Below the pieces are notes generated by a model that did no database searches, had not been told where the DNA came from, and saw only the letters and a program-made list of their open reading frames with translations. From NCBI GenBank assembly GCA_019419995.1, contig JAHZHZ010000001.1:102626-166625 (forward strand): a stretch of DNA of 64,000 nucleotides. Direction: 5' to 3'. How positions within the stretch are numbered: the first letter of the stretch is position 1; every line of letters starts with the position of its first letter. Of this stretch, positions 52,923-60,948 are shown in pieces. This stretch comes from Clostridiales bacterium (GTDB lineage Bacteria > Bacillota > Clostridia > Christensenellales > Aristaeellaceae). The position numbers and the translations under genes were made by a program.

Positions 52923-53921
52923 ATGAAAAAATGGATGAGCCTAATGCTGATAGTAGCGCTAATGCTGACTGTATTTGCAGCGGCCGGCGCAAGTGCAGAG
53001 ACGGAGACCAAGACATATCGCATTGCAAATCTGGTAAAGCAGATCGGCAGCGCCTGGTACCAGCGCCAGCAGCTGGGCTTGGATGCCATTAACGAGGAGT
53101 ATGACAATGTAGAAGCCTTTATGGTGGGTCCTGAGACTGCCGATGCAGCGCTTCAGGTGCAGATGATGGAAGATCTGATTGCTCAGGGCGTGGATGCCAT
53201 CGTCGTGGTTCCCATCTCCGTGGAAACTCTGGAGCCTGTCTGCCAGAAGGCGATGGACGCAGGCATCGTGGTTATTTCCCACGAAGCTGCGGGTATGAGC
53301 GGCGTCAATTTCGACGTGGAGGCCTTTGACAATGCGGCCTACGGCGCTTACATGATGGACAACCTGGCGGCGGCCATGGGCGAAGAAGGGCAGTATGCCA
53401 CCTTTGTGGGGTACCTGACTTCCAAATCTCACATCGAATGGATGGATGCAGCGGTAGCCCGTCAGAAGGAAGCCTATCCCAACATGGAATTGGTGGCCGA
53501 CAAGATTGAGGACCATGACGACACCACCACTGGCTACGACAAGGCTGTGGAACTGATTAAGACCTATCCGGATCTCAAAGGCATTCTGGGCGGCTCCATG
53601 AGCGGCACTCAGGGCTTGGGCCTGGCCATTGATGAGATGGGACTTGCTGGCAAGATTGCAGCTACGGGAACCTGCATTCCCTCTGTTTGCGGCGAATATC
53701 TGGAGAGTGGCGCTCTGAACTGCTCCTCCTTCTGGGATCCTGCAGGCGCGGGATATGCCACCAACAAGGTTGCGCTGCTGGTCCTGATGGGCGAGGAGAT
53801 TTCCGAGGGCATGGATCTGGGTTATTCCGGGTACAACTCCATCACCATGGTGGACAATGTCATCTATGGTGCCGACATGATTACTGCCACTGCTGAGAAC
53901 ATGGCGGACTATCCCTACTAA
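52923..53921 (+). CDS. sugar ABC transporter substrate-binding protein (LsrB/RhaS type)
   Basis: A 332-residue secreted type-I binding protein. The signal peptide (residues 1-26) ends GASA before ETETK and has no lipobox. Blocks such as YRIANLVKQIGSAWYQRQQLGLDA, QMMEDLIAQGVDAIVVVPISVETLEPVCQKAMDAGIVVISHEA, YDKAVELIKTYPDLKGILGG and GYATNKVALLVLMGEEI place it in the Peripla_BP_4 group with LsrB (AI-2) and RhaS (rhamnose). The ligand is not decidable from sequence alone. ATG 52923 is preferred to ATG 52914, which sits too close to AGGAGG. A hairpin follows before the ATPase gene. Confidence 0.88.
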   Translation: MKKWMSLMLIVALMLTVFAAAGASAETETKTYRIANLVKQIGSAWYQRQQLGLDAINEEYDNVEAFMVGPETADAALQVQMMEDLIAQGVDAIVVVPISVETLEPVCQKAMDAGIVVISHEAAGMSGVNFDVEAFDNAAYGAYMMDNLAAAMGEEGQYATFVGYLTSKSHIEWMDAAVARQKEAYPNMELVADKIEDHDDTTTGYDKAVELIKTYPDLKGILGGSMSGTQGLGLAIDEMGLAGKIAATGTCIPSVCGEYLESGALNCSSFWDPAGAGYATNKVALLVLMGEEISEGMDLGYSGYNSITMVDNVIYGADMITATAENMADYPY

Positions 53922-53936
53922 TTAAATAGGAAGAAA

Positions 53937-53961
53937 GGGGCGATGCGGTCCGTATCGCCCC
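53937..53961 (+). promoter_or_regulatory. intercistronic hairpin after the sugar-binding protein gene
   Basis: GGGGCGAT (53937-53944) pairs with ATCGCCCC (53954-53961), followed by TGTTTTAG. It may act as a leaky terminator that lowers expression of the ATPase and permeases. Confidence 0.65.
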
Positions 53962-53989
53962 TGTTTTAGTCGAGTGGGAGGGGATAAAT

Positions 53990-55477
53990 ATGTCCAACTG
54001 CGTATTGAAGGCGCAGGGAATTTACAAGTCCTTTGGTGGCGTGCAGGCGCTGGAAGATGTGAGCCTGACGGTGAATGCAGGTGAGGTGGTATGCCTGGCC
54101 GGAGAAAACGGCTGCGGAAAGTCCACACTCATTAAGATCATATCCGGCTATTATGAGCCTGACAGTGGAAGCGTTGAACTCAATGGAAAGCGTTATGAAA
54201 AACTTACGCCCCGAGAATCTCTGCGCGCAGGCGTGCAGGTGATCTATCAGGATTTTTCCATCTTTCCAAATCTGACGGTGGCGGAAAACATTGCCCTGAG
54301 CGATCAGCTTTCCAAGGGCAAGCGGCGCGTGTCCAGAAGGGAAATGCGGCAGATTGCCCGCAGGGCCCTGGATCAGATAGGCGTGGATCTTCCGTTGGAT
54401 GTAACACTGGAGCATTTGAGCGTGGCGGATAAGCAGATTGTGGCCATTACACGATCGCTTCTGGACAATGTGCGGCTGATTATCATGGATGAACCTACTA
54501 CGGCACTGACGCAAAAGGAAGTTCAGGCATTGTTCCGGGTGGTGCGCGTTCTCAGGGAAAAGGGATTAGCCATCCTATTTGTCAGCCATAAACTGGAGGA
54601 GATTTTTGACATCTGCGATCGGATTACCATTCTAAACAACGGAAAAAACGTGATCAGCGGCCCCATCGAGGATTTTGACCGCGGCAATTTGGTGCACTAC
54701 ATGACCGGCAGGGAATACACCGAACAGCGCCTGGCCCGGGATGTGGATGGCGCGGAACCCATGTTGGAGGTGCGGGGGCTCTCCATGAAGGGTTTTTTTG
54801 AAGACGTGAGCTTTGTGTTGCACAAGGGCGAGGTACTGGGCATTACGGGGTTGCTGGGTTCCGGGCGTACGGAGTTGGCCCTGGCGTTGTATGGCATGAA
54901 GCCGGTCAGCAGTGGCGAGATCATCCTCAACGGAGAGAAGGTTCAACTCAGAAGCGTGCGGGATGCCATTCGTCACGGAATTTCTTATGTGCCCGAGGAT
55001 CGGATTACCGAGGGCATGTTTCTGGAACGATCCATTCAACAGAACATTACCGTCAGCAATGTTGAACAATATTGTCGGCCTCGGGGTGTAGTGGATGGAA
55101 GCAGGATCAGAGAGGTGGCTGCAGAGTGGGTATCGCGGCTGGGCATCAAGACGGACGATCCCCTCAAGCCCATCAGTACCCTCTCAGGGGGAAACCAACA
55201 GAAGGTGGTTCTGGCCAAGAGCCTGACCACGCAGCCTACGGTATTGATTTTGAATGGTCCCACTGTAGGCGTAGACGTGGGTTCTAAGATGGATATCAGC
55301 CGCTTGATTCAGGATATTGCCCGGGAGGGCGTTTCCGTGCTGCTGATTTCCGATGACAGTACGGAGATTCTGACCAACTGCAAGCGCATTCTGATGATGA
55401 AGGGTGGGCGTATCGCGGGCGAATATCGCAGTGAGGATTTTGCCGGTGGGAGCCTGTATCAGATGCTGGTGAACTGA
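53990..55477 (+). CDS. sugar ABC transporter ATP-binding protein, two ATPase domains (RbsA/LsrA type)
   Basis: A 495-residue fused double ATPase. Domain 1 (about 5-235) has Walker A GENGCGKST, signature LSVADKQIVAITRSL, Walker B LIIMDEPTTALTQ and VSHKLEE. Domain 2 (about 250-495) has the degenerate Walker A GLLGSGRTEL, signature LSGGNQQKVVLAKSL and a Walker B ILNGPTVGVDVGSK in which the usual DEPT reads NGPT, so the second site is probably not catalytic, as in many RbsA relatives. GGGAGGGGAT precedes the ATG. It pairs with the two permeases downstream. Confidence 0.93.
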   Translation: MSNCVLKAQGIYKSFGGVQALEDVSLTVNAGEVVCLAGENGCGKSTLIKIISGYYEPDSGSVELNGKRYEKLTPRESLRAGVQVIYQDFSIFPNLTVAENIALSDQLSKGKRRVSRREMRQIARRALDQIGVDLPLDVTLEHLSVADKQIVAITRSLLDNVRLIIMDEPTTALTQKEVQALFRVVRVLREKGLAILFVSHKLEEIFDICDRITILNNGKNVISGPIEDFDRGNLVHYMTGREYTEQRLARDVDGAEPMLEVRGLSMKGFFEDVSFVLHKGEVLGITGLLGSGRTELALALYGMKPVSSGEIILNGEKVQLRSVRDAIRHGISYVPEDRITEGMFLERSIQQNITVSNVEQYCRPRGVVDGSRIREVAAEWVSRLGIKTDDPLKPISTLSGGNQQKVVLAKSLTTQPTVLILNGPTVGVDVGSKMDISRLIQDIAREGVSVLLISDDSTEILTNCKRILMMKGGRIAGEYRSEDFAGGSLYQMLVN

Positions 55478-55490
55478 TATGGAGGGCACA

Positions 55491-56489
55491 ATGAACAGTA
55501 GAAGTTTCAATTGGACGAGTGAAAAAATATTGATTCTTTTGATTGTGCTGATCTGTGTGGTGATCGGCATCATCAATCCGACCTTTTTAACACTGGGGAA
55601 TTTTTGCGATATGATTCGCAGTAGTACGGTCAACGGCCTGTATGCAGTAGGCGTTATGCTAGTGCTGATTTCAGGTGGCATCGATATCTCCTTTCCCTCC
55701 ATTGCGGCATTTTCCATGTATGCCACGGTAAAGATTTTCCGCTCGGTAGGGTATGACGGAAATTTTCTGTTGCCACTGGTGGTATCTGCGCTGCTTGGAC
55801 TGGCGCTTGGCTCCATCAACGGCTTTTTGATCTATAAATTTAAACTGCCCACGCTGATTGCCACGTTGGGCACAGCCAATCTTTTTAATGGAATTTTACT
55901 CACCTTCCTGGGCTCTGCGCAGATTAACACACTGCCCAAGGGGTATTCCCGCTTTACCCGGACGCTGCTGGTGCAGGTGCCGTCGGACTATGGAATTTCA
56001 TCTATACCGATTGCATTTTTGATCTGGATCGGCACAGCGCTGGTCATCTGGTACATCCTCAAATATACCATGCTGGGTCGGGGTGTGTATGCGCTGGGCG
56101 GCAACCGTGTATCTGCTGAGCGCATCGGCATGGATTTGGGAAAGATTCACCTGTTCATCTACGGGGCGGCTGGTGCCATTGCGGGCATGGCTGGCACGGT
56201 TAACACTGCGCTCAAGCGCACTTGCAATCCCTTTGACGCCATCGGCATTGAACTGACGATCATTGCGGCGGTGGTGTTGGGTGGTGTGAAGATTACTGGT
56301 GGCAAGGGGTCCATGATGGGCACAGTGCTAGGCGTGTTTATGTTTAACATCATCAACAATTCCCTGATCATGGTTGGCGTCTCCACATACTGGCAGCGGG
56401 CAGTGATCGGCATGCTGATTCTGATCAGCACATCGGTAACGGCCCTACAGGACAAGCGCTCGGCGGCGAAGCTCCTGAGCCGCACATGA
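55491..56489 (+). CDS. sugar ABC transporter permease 1 (LsrC/RhaP type)
   Basis: A 332-residue BPD_transp_2 permease with nine to ten helices. VMLVLISGGIDISFPSIAAFS, LPTLIATLGTANLFNGILL and GRGVYALGGNRVSAERIGMDLGKIHLFIYGAAGAIAGMAG are family hallmarks, the last being the coupling loop. ATG 55491 after GGAGGG; its stop overlaps an upstream start of the second permease. The presence of two different permeases resembles Lsr and Rha systems rather than ribose transporters with a single RbsC. Confidence 0.92.
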   Translation: MNSRSFNWTSEKILILLIVLICVVIGIINPTFLTLGNFCDMIRSSTVNGLYAVGVMLVLISGGIDISFPSIAAFSMYATVKIFRSVGYDGNFLLPLVVSALLGLALGSINGFLIYKFKLPTLIATLGTANLFNGILLTFLGSAQINTLPKGYSRFTRTLLVQVPSDYGISSIPIAFLIWIGTALVIWYILKYTMLGRGVYALGGNRVSAERIGMDLGKIHLFIYGAAGAIAGMAGTVNTALKRTCNPFDAIGIELTIIAAVVLGGVKITGGKGSMMGTVLGVFMFNIINNSLIMVGVSTYWQRAVIGMLILISTSVTALQDKRSAAKLLSRT

Positions 56490-56503
56490 AGGGAGGCAGG
56501 AAG

Positions 56504-57535
56504 ATGACAAGCCATACTGGGCGCAATGCGCGCCGCTTTATCCTAGATGGGGATATACTTAAATTGCTGGTGATTTTGGGGTTGGTGTTGCTCTTTACAC
56601 TGCTTTTTATGCCCGGATTGTTCTATACGGGTGCAAATTTCAAATCCATGGCCTTTCAGTTTCCGGAATTTGGATTGATGGCCATGGGCATGGCGCTGGC
56701 GATGCTCACCGGTGGTAGCGACCTTTCCGTGGTCAATGCTGGCAACCTGACGGCCATTTTAGTAGGTTCCATGATTTCCAGCCTCGTTTCCGTGGATGCA
56801 CAGGGCCCTGTCGTGGCGCTGTTGTTGGTGGCAGCGTTGGTGTTGGCGTTGGGTTTGGGTGCACTCATGGGTGCGTTTAACGGTTTCATGATCTCCAAGG
56901 TGGGAATTCCGCCCATTCTGACTACGCTTGGCACCAGCCAGCTATTTAATGGTTTGGGCATAGTGATAACTCGCGGCACCACATTGACGGGTTTTCCCAC
57001 CATGCTCAATCGCATTGGCAACGGATCGGCCTTTGGACTTATTCCTTATCCGCTGATCATCTTTGCACTGGCGGTGTTGGTGGTGGCCTTCATCATCCAG
57101 AAGAGCAGCTTTGGCTTTCGCCTGTACATGATGGGCACCAATGCCACCGCTTCATCCTTTTCCGGCATCAATAATTCCAGTATGCTCATTAAGACTTATG
57201 CACTAAGCGGATTGCTCTCCGCTCTGGCGGGCATGGTGATTCTGGCGCGCAACAATTCTGCCAATGCAGATTATGGTTCCAACTATATCATGCAGACCAT
57301 TCTTGTGGCCGTGATGGCGGGCTTTAATCCCAGCGGCGGAAAGGGACGCATCACTGGTCTGGTGCTGGCGGTTATTACGCTGCAGATGCTCTCCAGCGCT
57401 TTGAATATGACCAACGTCACCAGCTTTTTCAAGCAACTGGTCTACGGCGCAATGCTGTTGATCTTGGTGATTCTCAATAGTGAGACCGTTGCTGGGTCGC
57501 TCTCGCGGCGGTTTAGAACTAAAAAGCAAAGCTAA
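56504..57535 (+). CDS. sugar ABC transporter permease 2 (LsrD/RhaQ type)
   Basis: A 343-residue BPD_transp_2 permease, homologous to but clearly distinct from permease 1. MALAMLTGGSDLSVVNAGNLTA, GIPPILTTLGTSQLFNGLGI and FGFRLYMMGTNATASSFSGINNSSMLIKTYALSGLLSALAGM mark the family. The two permeases should form a heterodimeric pore. ATG 56504 follows GGGAGGCAGG; ATG 56486 overlaps the upstream stop and is the alternative. The cupin gene follows after 33 bases. Confidence 0.92.
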   Translation: MTSHTGRNARRFILDGDILKLLVILGLVLLFTLLFMPGLFYTGANFKSMAFQFPEFGLMAMGMALAMLTGGSDLSVVNAGNLTAILVGSMISSLVSVDAQGPVVALLLVAALVLALGLGALMGAFNGFMISKVGIPPILTTLGTSQLFNGLGIVITRGTTLTGFPTMLNRIGNGSAFGLIPYPLIIFALAVLVVAFIIQKSSFGFRLYMMGTNATASSFSGINNSSMLIKTYALSGLLSALAGMVILARNNSANADYGSNYIMQTILVAVMAGFNPSGGKGRITGLVLAVITLQMLSSALNMTNVTSFFKQLVYGAMLLILVILNSETVAGSLSRRFRTKKQS

Positions 57536-57568
57536 AAAGAAGACAGGAAAGAATGGGAGGTATTTACT

Positions 57569-58492
57569 ATGGCAAAGCAACCTAAAGCCATCTTCGGAAA
57601 TCATCCTTTTACGGAAGGTGGCAAAAAGGATGAGCCGATTTTTCTGGATTCATCAAATATCGGATACTTCGTCTATCCGGACGAGGGACTGGATTATAGC
57701 GACATCAATAATGTCTTTTTCAGTGGTGAACATCTGACGGTGTGTACTATGGATATCGGCCCTGGTGGATTCTTTAATCCTCCGGATTATCACCCGGGTG
57801 ATGAAGCCTACTTTATTACTGAGGGCATGGACAGCCAGTATTGTCCGGCGACGGGTCAGATGATTCAGGTGGGCCGGGACGAAGCGCTGCTGATTCCCAA
57901 GGGAGTACTCCACTCCGCATACAATTTTGAGGGAGAGCGGCTGCGGGTGATTGCGGTTATCGCACCGAAAATTGTAGAAGATCAAACCTTTCCCACGGAC
58001 ACCGATCAGCCCAAGAAGCTGCTTCAGGGGGCACACAATGGGGAGCTGCCCCGCATAGGGGAGTATGACGATCCCCAGATCATCGGCAGTGTGGACAATC
58101 TAGGGTCCTGGCCGGCGCCGGGCCCGGTGTTGCGGGAAAAGGGCGTGCTGTACCACATCACTGAGCAGAAGAAGCTCAAAACGGTGCACGGCGACTTGCA
58201 TCCCATCCTGGTAAAATTCTCTGTGAGCAATGATTTTATGCAGATGGGCGAATACATCGTACCCGTAGGAGGGACTACCTGCCGTCATAGCGATCCCATT
58301 GTACATCCCAGTGAATGCGTGTTGGTGGGTCTGGATGGTTTGACCACCGTATATTTGCCTGACAAACAGCACAGCTACCAGATTAAACGCTACGAGGGAC
58401 TCTACCTCCCCCGCAATACCAGATATCAACTGGTCAACTATGAGTCCGAACGTGCACGCTGTCTCTTCGCTGTGGAGGGCGGAAAGTTCTGA
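57569..58492 (+). CDS. double-cupin protein linked to a sugar importer
   Basis: A 307-residue cytosolic protein with two cupin barrels. Cupin 1 (about 45-135) has PGGFFNPPDYHPGDEAYFITEG and LLIPKGVLHSAYNFEGE, with His and Glu residues placed to bind a metal. Cupin 2 (about 200-305) has VGGTTCRHSDPIVHPSECVLVGLDG and the weaker LYLPRNTRYQLVNYE. I do not recognise a named family; related bicupins act as sugar isomerases, dioxygenases or sensors. Its place directly after the permeases suggests that it acts on the imported compound. GGGAGG lies before the ATG. Confidence 0.8.
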   Translation: MAKQPKAIFGNHPFTEGGKKDEPIFLDSSNIGYFVYPDEGLDYSDINNVFFSGEHLTVCTMDIGPGGFFNPPDYHPGDEAYFITEGMDSQYCPATGQMIQVGRDEALLIPKGVLHSAYNFEGERLRVIAVIAPKIVEDQTFPTDTDQPKKLLQGAHNGELPRIGEYDDPQIIGSVDNLGSWPAPGPVLREKGVLYHITEQKKLKTVHGDLHPILVKFSVSNDFMQMGEYIVPVGGTTCRHSDPIVHPSECVLVGLDGLTTVYLPDKQHSYQIKRYEGLYLPRNTRYQLVNYESERARCLFAVEGGKF

Positions 58493-58504
58493 CGAAGAAG
58501 GGGG

Positions 58505-58544
58505 GCCGCGCTTCCAGCCATCGTTGAGATGATGGAAACGCGGC
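58505..58544 (+). terminator. terminator-like hairpin after the cupin gene
   Basis: GCCGCG (58505-58510) pairs with CGCGGC (58539-58544), with further pairing TTCC/GGAA inside, followed by TTGTATTT. It probably ends the importer transcript and overlaps the next promoter. Confidence 0.6.
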
Positions 58545-58573
58545 TTGTATTTCGTGAAAAATCATGTTATAAT
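58545..58573 (+). promoter_or_regulatory. promoter of the LacI-family regulator gene with surrounding dyad
   Basis: TTGTAT (58545-58550), 17-base spacer, TATAAT (58568-58573). A seven-base dyad GAAAAAT (58556-58562)/ATTTTTC (58572-58578) brackets the -10 box and may be an autoregulatory operator. Confidence 0.65.
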
Positions 58574-58600
58574 TTTTCAGGATAACTGGAGTGGTTTGCG

Positions 58601-59629
58601 ATGCTAAAGAATAAAGAAATTGCGGAGATACTGAAAATATCCCCGGCTGCGGTGTCCCTTGCGCTGAATAATAAACATGGCGTGAGTGAAGAGACGCGCA
58701 GACGGGTTATTGCGCTGCGCAACGGTTCGGTGGCAGCCGAGTTTAATAGCTTTCAGCAACAGAACCTGCATGCCTCTCAGCTGTTGTTTATCGTGCTGAA
58801 AAAGCATGGAAATGTCATCTGTGATACCCCGTTTTTTATGACCCTGTCCGAAACCTTGCATCAGCAGACTTCCATTGAGGGCTATGGCCTTCAGGTATCC
58901 TATTTTGAGCCGAAGGATGACGTGGAAAAATATCTGCACTCTCTGAATGTGGATCGATATGATGGAATCCTGGTGCTGGGCACGGAGGCTAAGTCTGAAG
59001 ATATCGGTATCATTCTATCTCTTGGCAGGCCTACCATTGTGTTGGATGCCTGGTTTGACGATCAGAAGGTGGATTGCGTGCTCATGGACAACGAAAACGG
59101 AGTTAAACAGGCGATGCGTTATGCCGGCGCCCAGGGCCACCGCAAGATCGGTTTCATAGGTAGTTACGTGCAAGCCAATAATTTTCGCGACCGCTATCGT
59201 GCGTATCGTGCATCCTTGAACGAATTGGATATTCCCTTTGATGAGCGGTATGTGCATTTTATTCATTCCACGGTGGATGGTGCCAGCAGGGATATGCAGC
59301 GGATTTTGCAAAATCATCCGGAATTGCCCACCTTGTTTTTCTGTGCAAATGATCTGCTGGCGATGGGCGTGATGGATGCGCTCAATCGATCAGGCTATAT
59401 GGTTCCTGGGGACGTGTCCGTGATCGGTTTTGACGATATGCCCGTATCAGCCCACGTCAACCCTCCGCTGACCACTGTGGGTTTTCATACCCGGAAAATG
59501 GCCAGAACGGCGGTGAAGATATTGGTGGATCGCCTGCGGGAGAATAACGGAGAGGATGGCTGTATGCGCTGCATGGTGAACGCGGATCTCAAGATTAGAA
59601 AGAGCGTTTCGAATCTGGTGCAAAATTGA
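58601..59629 (+). CDS. LacI-family transcriptional regulator
   Basis: A 342-residue regulator. The N-terminal helix-turn-helix is NKEIAEILKISPAAVSLALNNKHGVSEETRRRV (residues 3-35), a slightly unusual form with KEIAEILKIS in place of the common TIKDVAKAAGVS. After a linker, the type-I binding domain (about 65-335) has YDGILVLGTEA, VDCVLMDNENGVKQAMRYAGAQGHRKIGFIG, LPTLFFCANDLLAMGVMDAL and VSVIGFDDMPVSAHVNPPLTTV, all classical LacI/GalR blocks. It most likely controls the sugar importer operon upstream. Own promoter; a phosphatase gene follows 28 bases downstream. Confidence 0.92.
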   Translation: MLKNKEIAEILKISPAAVSLALNNKHGVSEETRRRVIALRNGSVAAEFNSFQQQNLHASQLLFIVLKKHGNVICDTPFFMTLSETLHQQTSIEGYGLQVSYFEPKDDVEKYLHSLNVDRYDGILVLGTEAKSEDIGIILSLGRPTIVLDAWFDDQKVDCVLMDNENGVKQAMRYAGAQGHRKIGFIGSYVQANNFRDRYRAYRASLNELDIPFDERYVHFIHSTVDGASRDMQRILQNHPELPTLFFCANDLLAMGVMDALNRSGYMVPGDVSVIGFDDMPVSAHVNPPLTTVGFHTRKMARTAVKILVDRLRENNGEDGCMRCMVNADLKIRKSVSNLVQN

Positions 59630-59657
59630 TGGCTATCTTAAGGAGAGTCGACGCTGT

Positions 59658-60539
59658 ATGAAATTCTATGCTGAATGTGTTGCCTGCTTGAGCGACAGTG
59701 CCCTTCGCAAGGCACAGCAGGTGAGCGATCCTCAAAAGAGGCTGGAGTATATGCAAAAGGTGTGTGCTATTTTGCAGGCAGCAGATCCCCAGCGAGAGGC
59801 TCCTCCGCTGGTAGATGCCCGCATCATCCAGCTGCGCAGAACATTTCTAGGCATTGAGGATGATTATGGCGAGATCAAGCGTCGATTCAATGGGCTGATT
59901 TTGGGACTCTACGATCAATTGAAAGCTCGAGTGATGGCGGCTGAGGATCAGCTGTTGGAAGCACTCAAGCTGTCCATGTATGGAAATTACATCGACTTTG
60001 GCGTGTTGCATGACGTCGATCCGGAAGAACTGATGCGCTTGCTGGATCAGGCGGAGAAAAGCAGCGTGGACGAGGAAGAATATGCGCACCTGCGCCTGGA
60101 TCTGGAAGGCGAGGGCGAAATGATTTTCATTCACGACAATTGTGGGGAAGTGGTGCTGGACAAGTTGTTGTTGGAAACCATTCACAGGCTCTATCCTGGA
60201 CTGAAGTTAGTTTCTCTGGTGCGAGGTGCGCCGGTTCTAAATGATGCTACCCGGGAGGACGCCGCGGAGGTGGGCCTGGGCGAAGTGGCGGAAGTGATCG
60301 ACAACGGCTTAAAGGATATCGCCGGCACTCAGCTGGATATGTTGTCCCCTGCGCTTTTAGAGCGCATTCAAAACGCGAAGCTTCTCATTGCCAAGGGACA
60401 GGGCAACTTTGAAACGCTGATTGGTTGTGGGTTGAATCTTTACTACCTGTTCTTGAGCAAGTGCGCGGGTTATACTCGCTGGTTTGGATTTGAGCGCTTC
60501 AGTGGTATACTGAAAAACGATCGACGGCTTAACCTGTAG
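59658..60539 (+). CDS. DUF89 damage-control phosphatase-like protein
   Basis: A 293-residue protein of the DUF89/ARMT1 metal-dependent phosphatase family, subfamily of small prokaryotic members. The N-terminal CVACL cysteine pair, GNYIDFG (about residue 112), the metal-site block IFIHDNCGEVVLDK (Asp and Asn ligands), VRGAPVLNDATREDA and LIAKGQGNFETL follow the family pattern in order. Relatives remove phosphate from damaged or harmful sugar phosphates and phosphometabolites. Being co-transcribed with the LacI-type regulator, it may clean up side products of the sugar pathway fed by the importer. AAGGAGAG precedes the ATG. Confidence 0.87.
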   Translation: MKFYAECVACLSDSALRKAQQVSDPQKRLEYMQKVCAILQAADPQREAPPLVDARIIQLRRTFLGIEDDYGEIKRRFNGLILGLYDQLKARVMAAEDQLLEALKLSMYGNYIDFGVLHDVDPEELMRLLDQAEKSSVDEEEYAHLRLDLEGEGEMIFIHDNCGEVVLDKLLLETIHRLYPGLKLVSLVRGAPVLNDATREDAAEVGLGEVAEVIDNGLKDIAGTQLDMLSPALLERIQNAKLLIAKGQGNFETLIGCGLNLYYLFLSKCAGYTRWFGFERFSGILKNDRRLNL

Positions 60540-60548
60540 AGACATTTT

Positions 60549-60586
60549 CCGGGAGCGGAGAAGATCCAGTGCCGTTTCCGGTTTTG
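60549..60586 (+). terminator. terminator after the DUF89 gene
   Basis: A ten-base stem with G-T wobble pairs (60549-60558 with 60572-60581) followed by TTTTGTTATT. Confidence 0.65.
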
Positions 60587-60858
60587 TTATTCTATTTTGC
60601 AGTGGGAGCAGTTCATTAACATTTAGAATAAAAACCCCCCCTGTTTCACTACCGAAAATGCGGTATGAATCAGGGGGGATTTTTAACGAAATCAGTTGTG
60701 AGTTTCTAACAAAGGCCTGCTGCTGTCTATGCTTTCATTAATAAATCCTTCGTCAGCAAACCCCGATAAATTGTGCACGGAAAATACAAAGTCTCTGACA
60801 AGTTTCCCTCTGGATATATGGGAACCATAGCTGAGATAAGCATTTTCACAACAAAAAC
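60587..60858. other. intergenic region with strong hairpin and a protein-like open stretch
   Basis: Contains a GC-rich dyad at 60631-60686 (see separate entry) and, on the minus strand, an open stretch ending at 60692 that reads YGSHISRGKLVRDFVFSVHN and continues to ETHN. It has no independent ribosome binding site and its possible start lies inside the terminator of the flavoprotein gene, so I do not call a gene. It may be a fragment of a decayed or repeated element. Confidence 0.35.
60631..60686. terminator. large bidirectional hairpin
   Basis: A run of C at 60635-60640 and a run of G at 60673-60678 close a long stem that includes CTACCG/CGGTAT near the loop; A-rich before and ATTTTTA after. 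It resembles a terminator in either direction. Confidence 0.6.
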
Positions 60859-60888
60859 AAAACGGCACAGCCCATGCCATGCCGTTTT
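60859..60888 (-). terminator. terminator after the flavodiiron protein gene
   Basis: AAAACGGCA (60859-60867) pairs with TGCCGTTTT (60880-60888); the minus strand continues GTTTTTGTTG. It lies 60 bases past the stop codon. Confidence 0.75.
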
Positions 60889-60948
60889 GAGACGTAATAG
60901 AATAGATTTTCTGGGGAAGCAAGCTCCTGGAAATCTGCGCTTCCAGCC

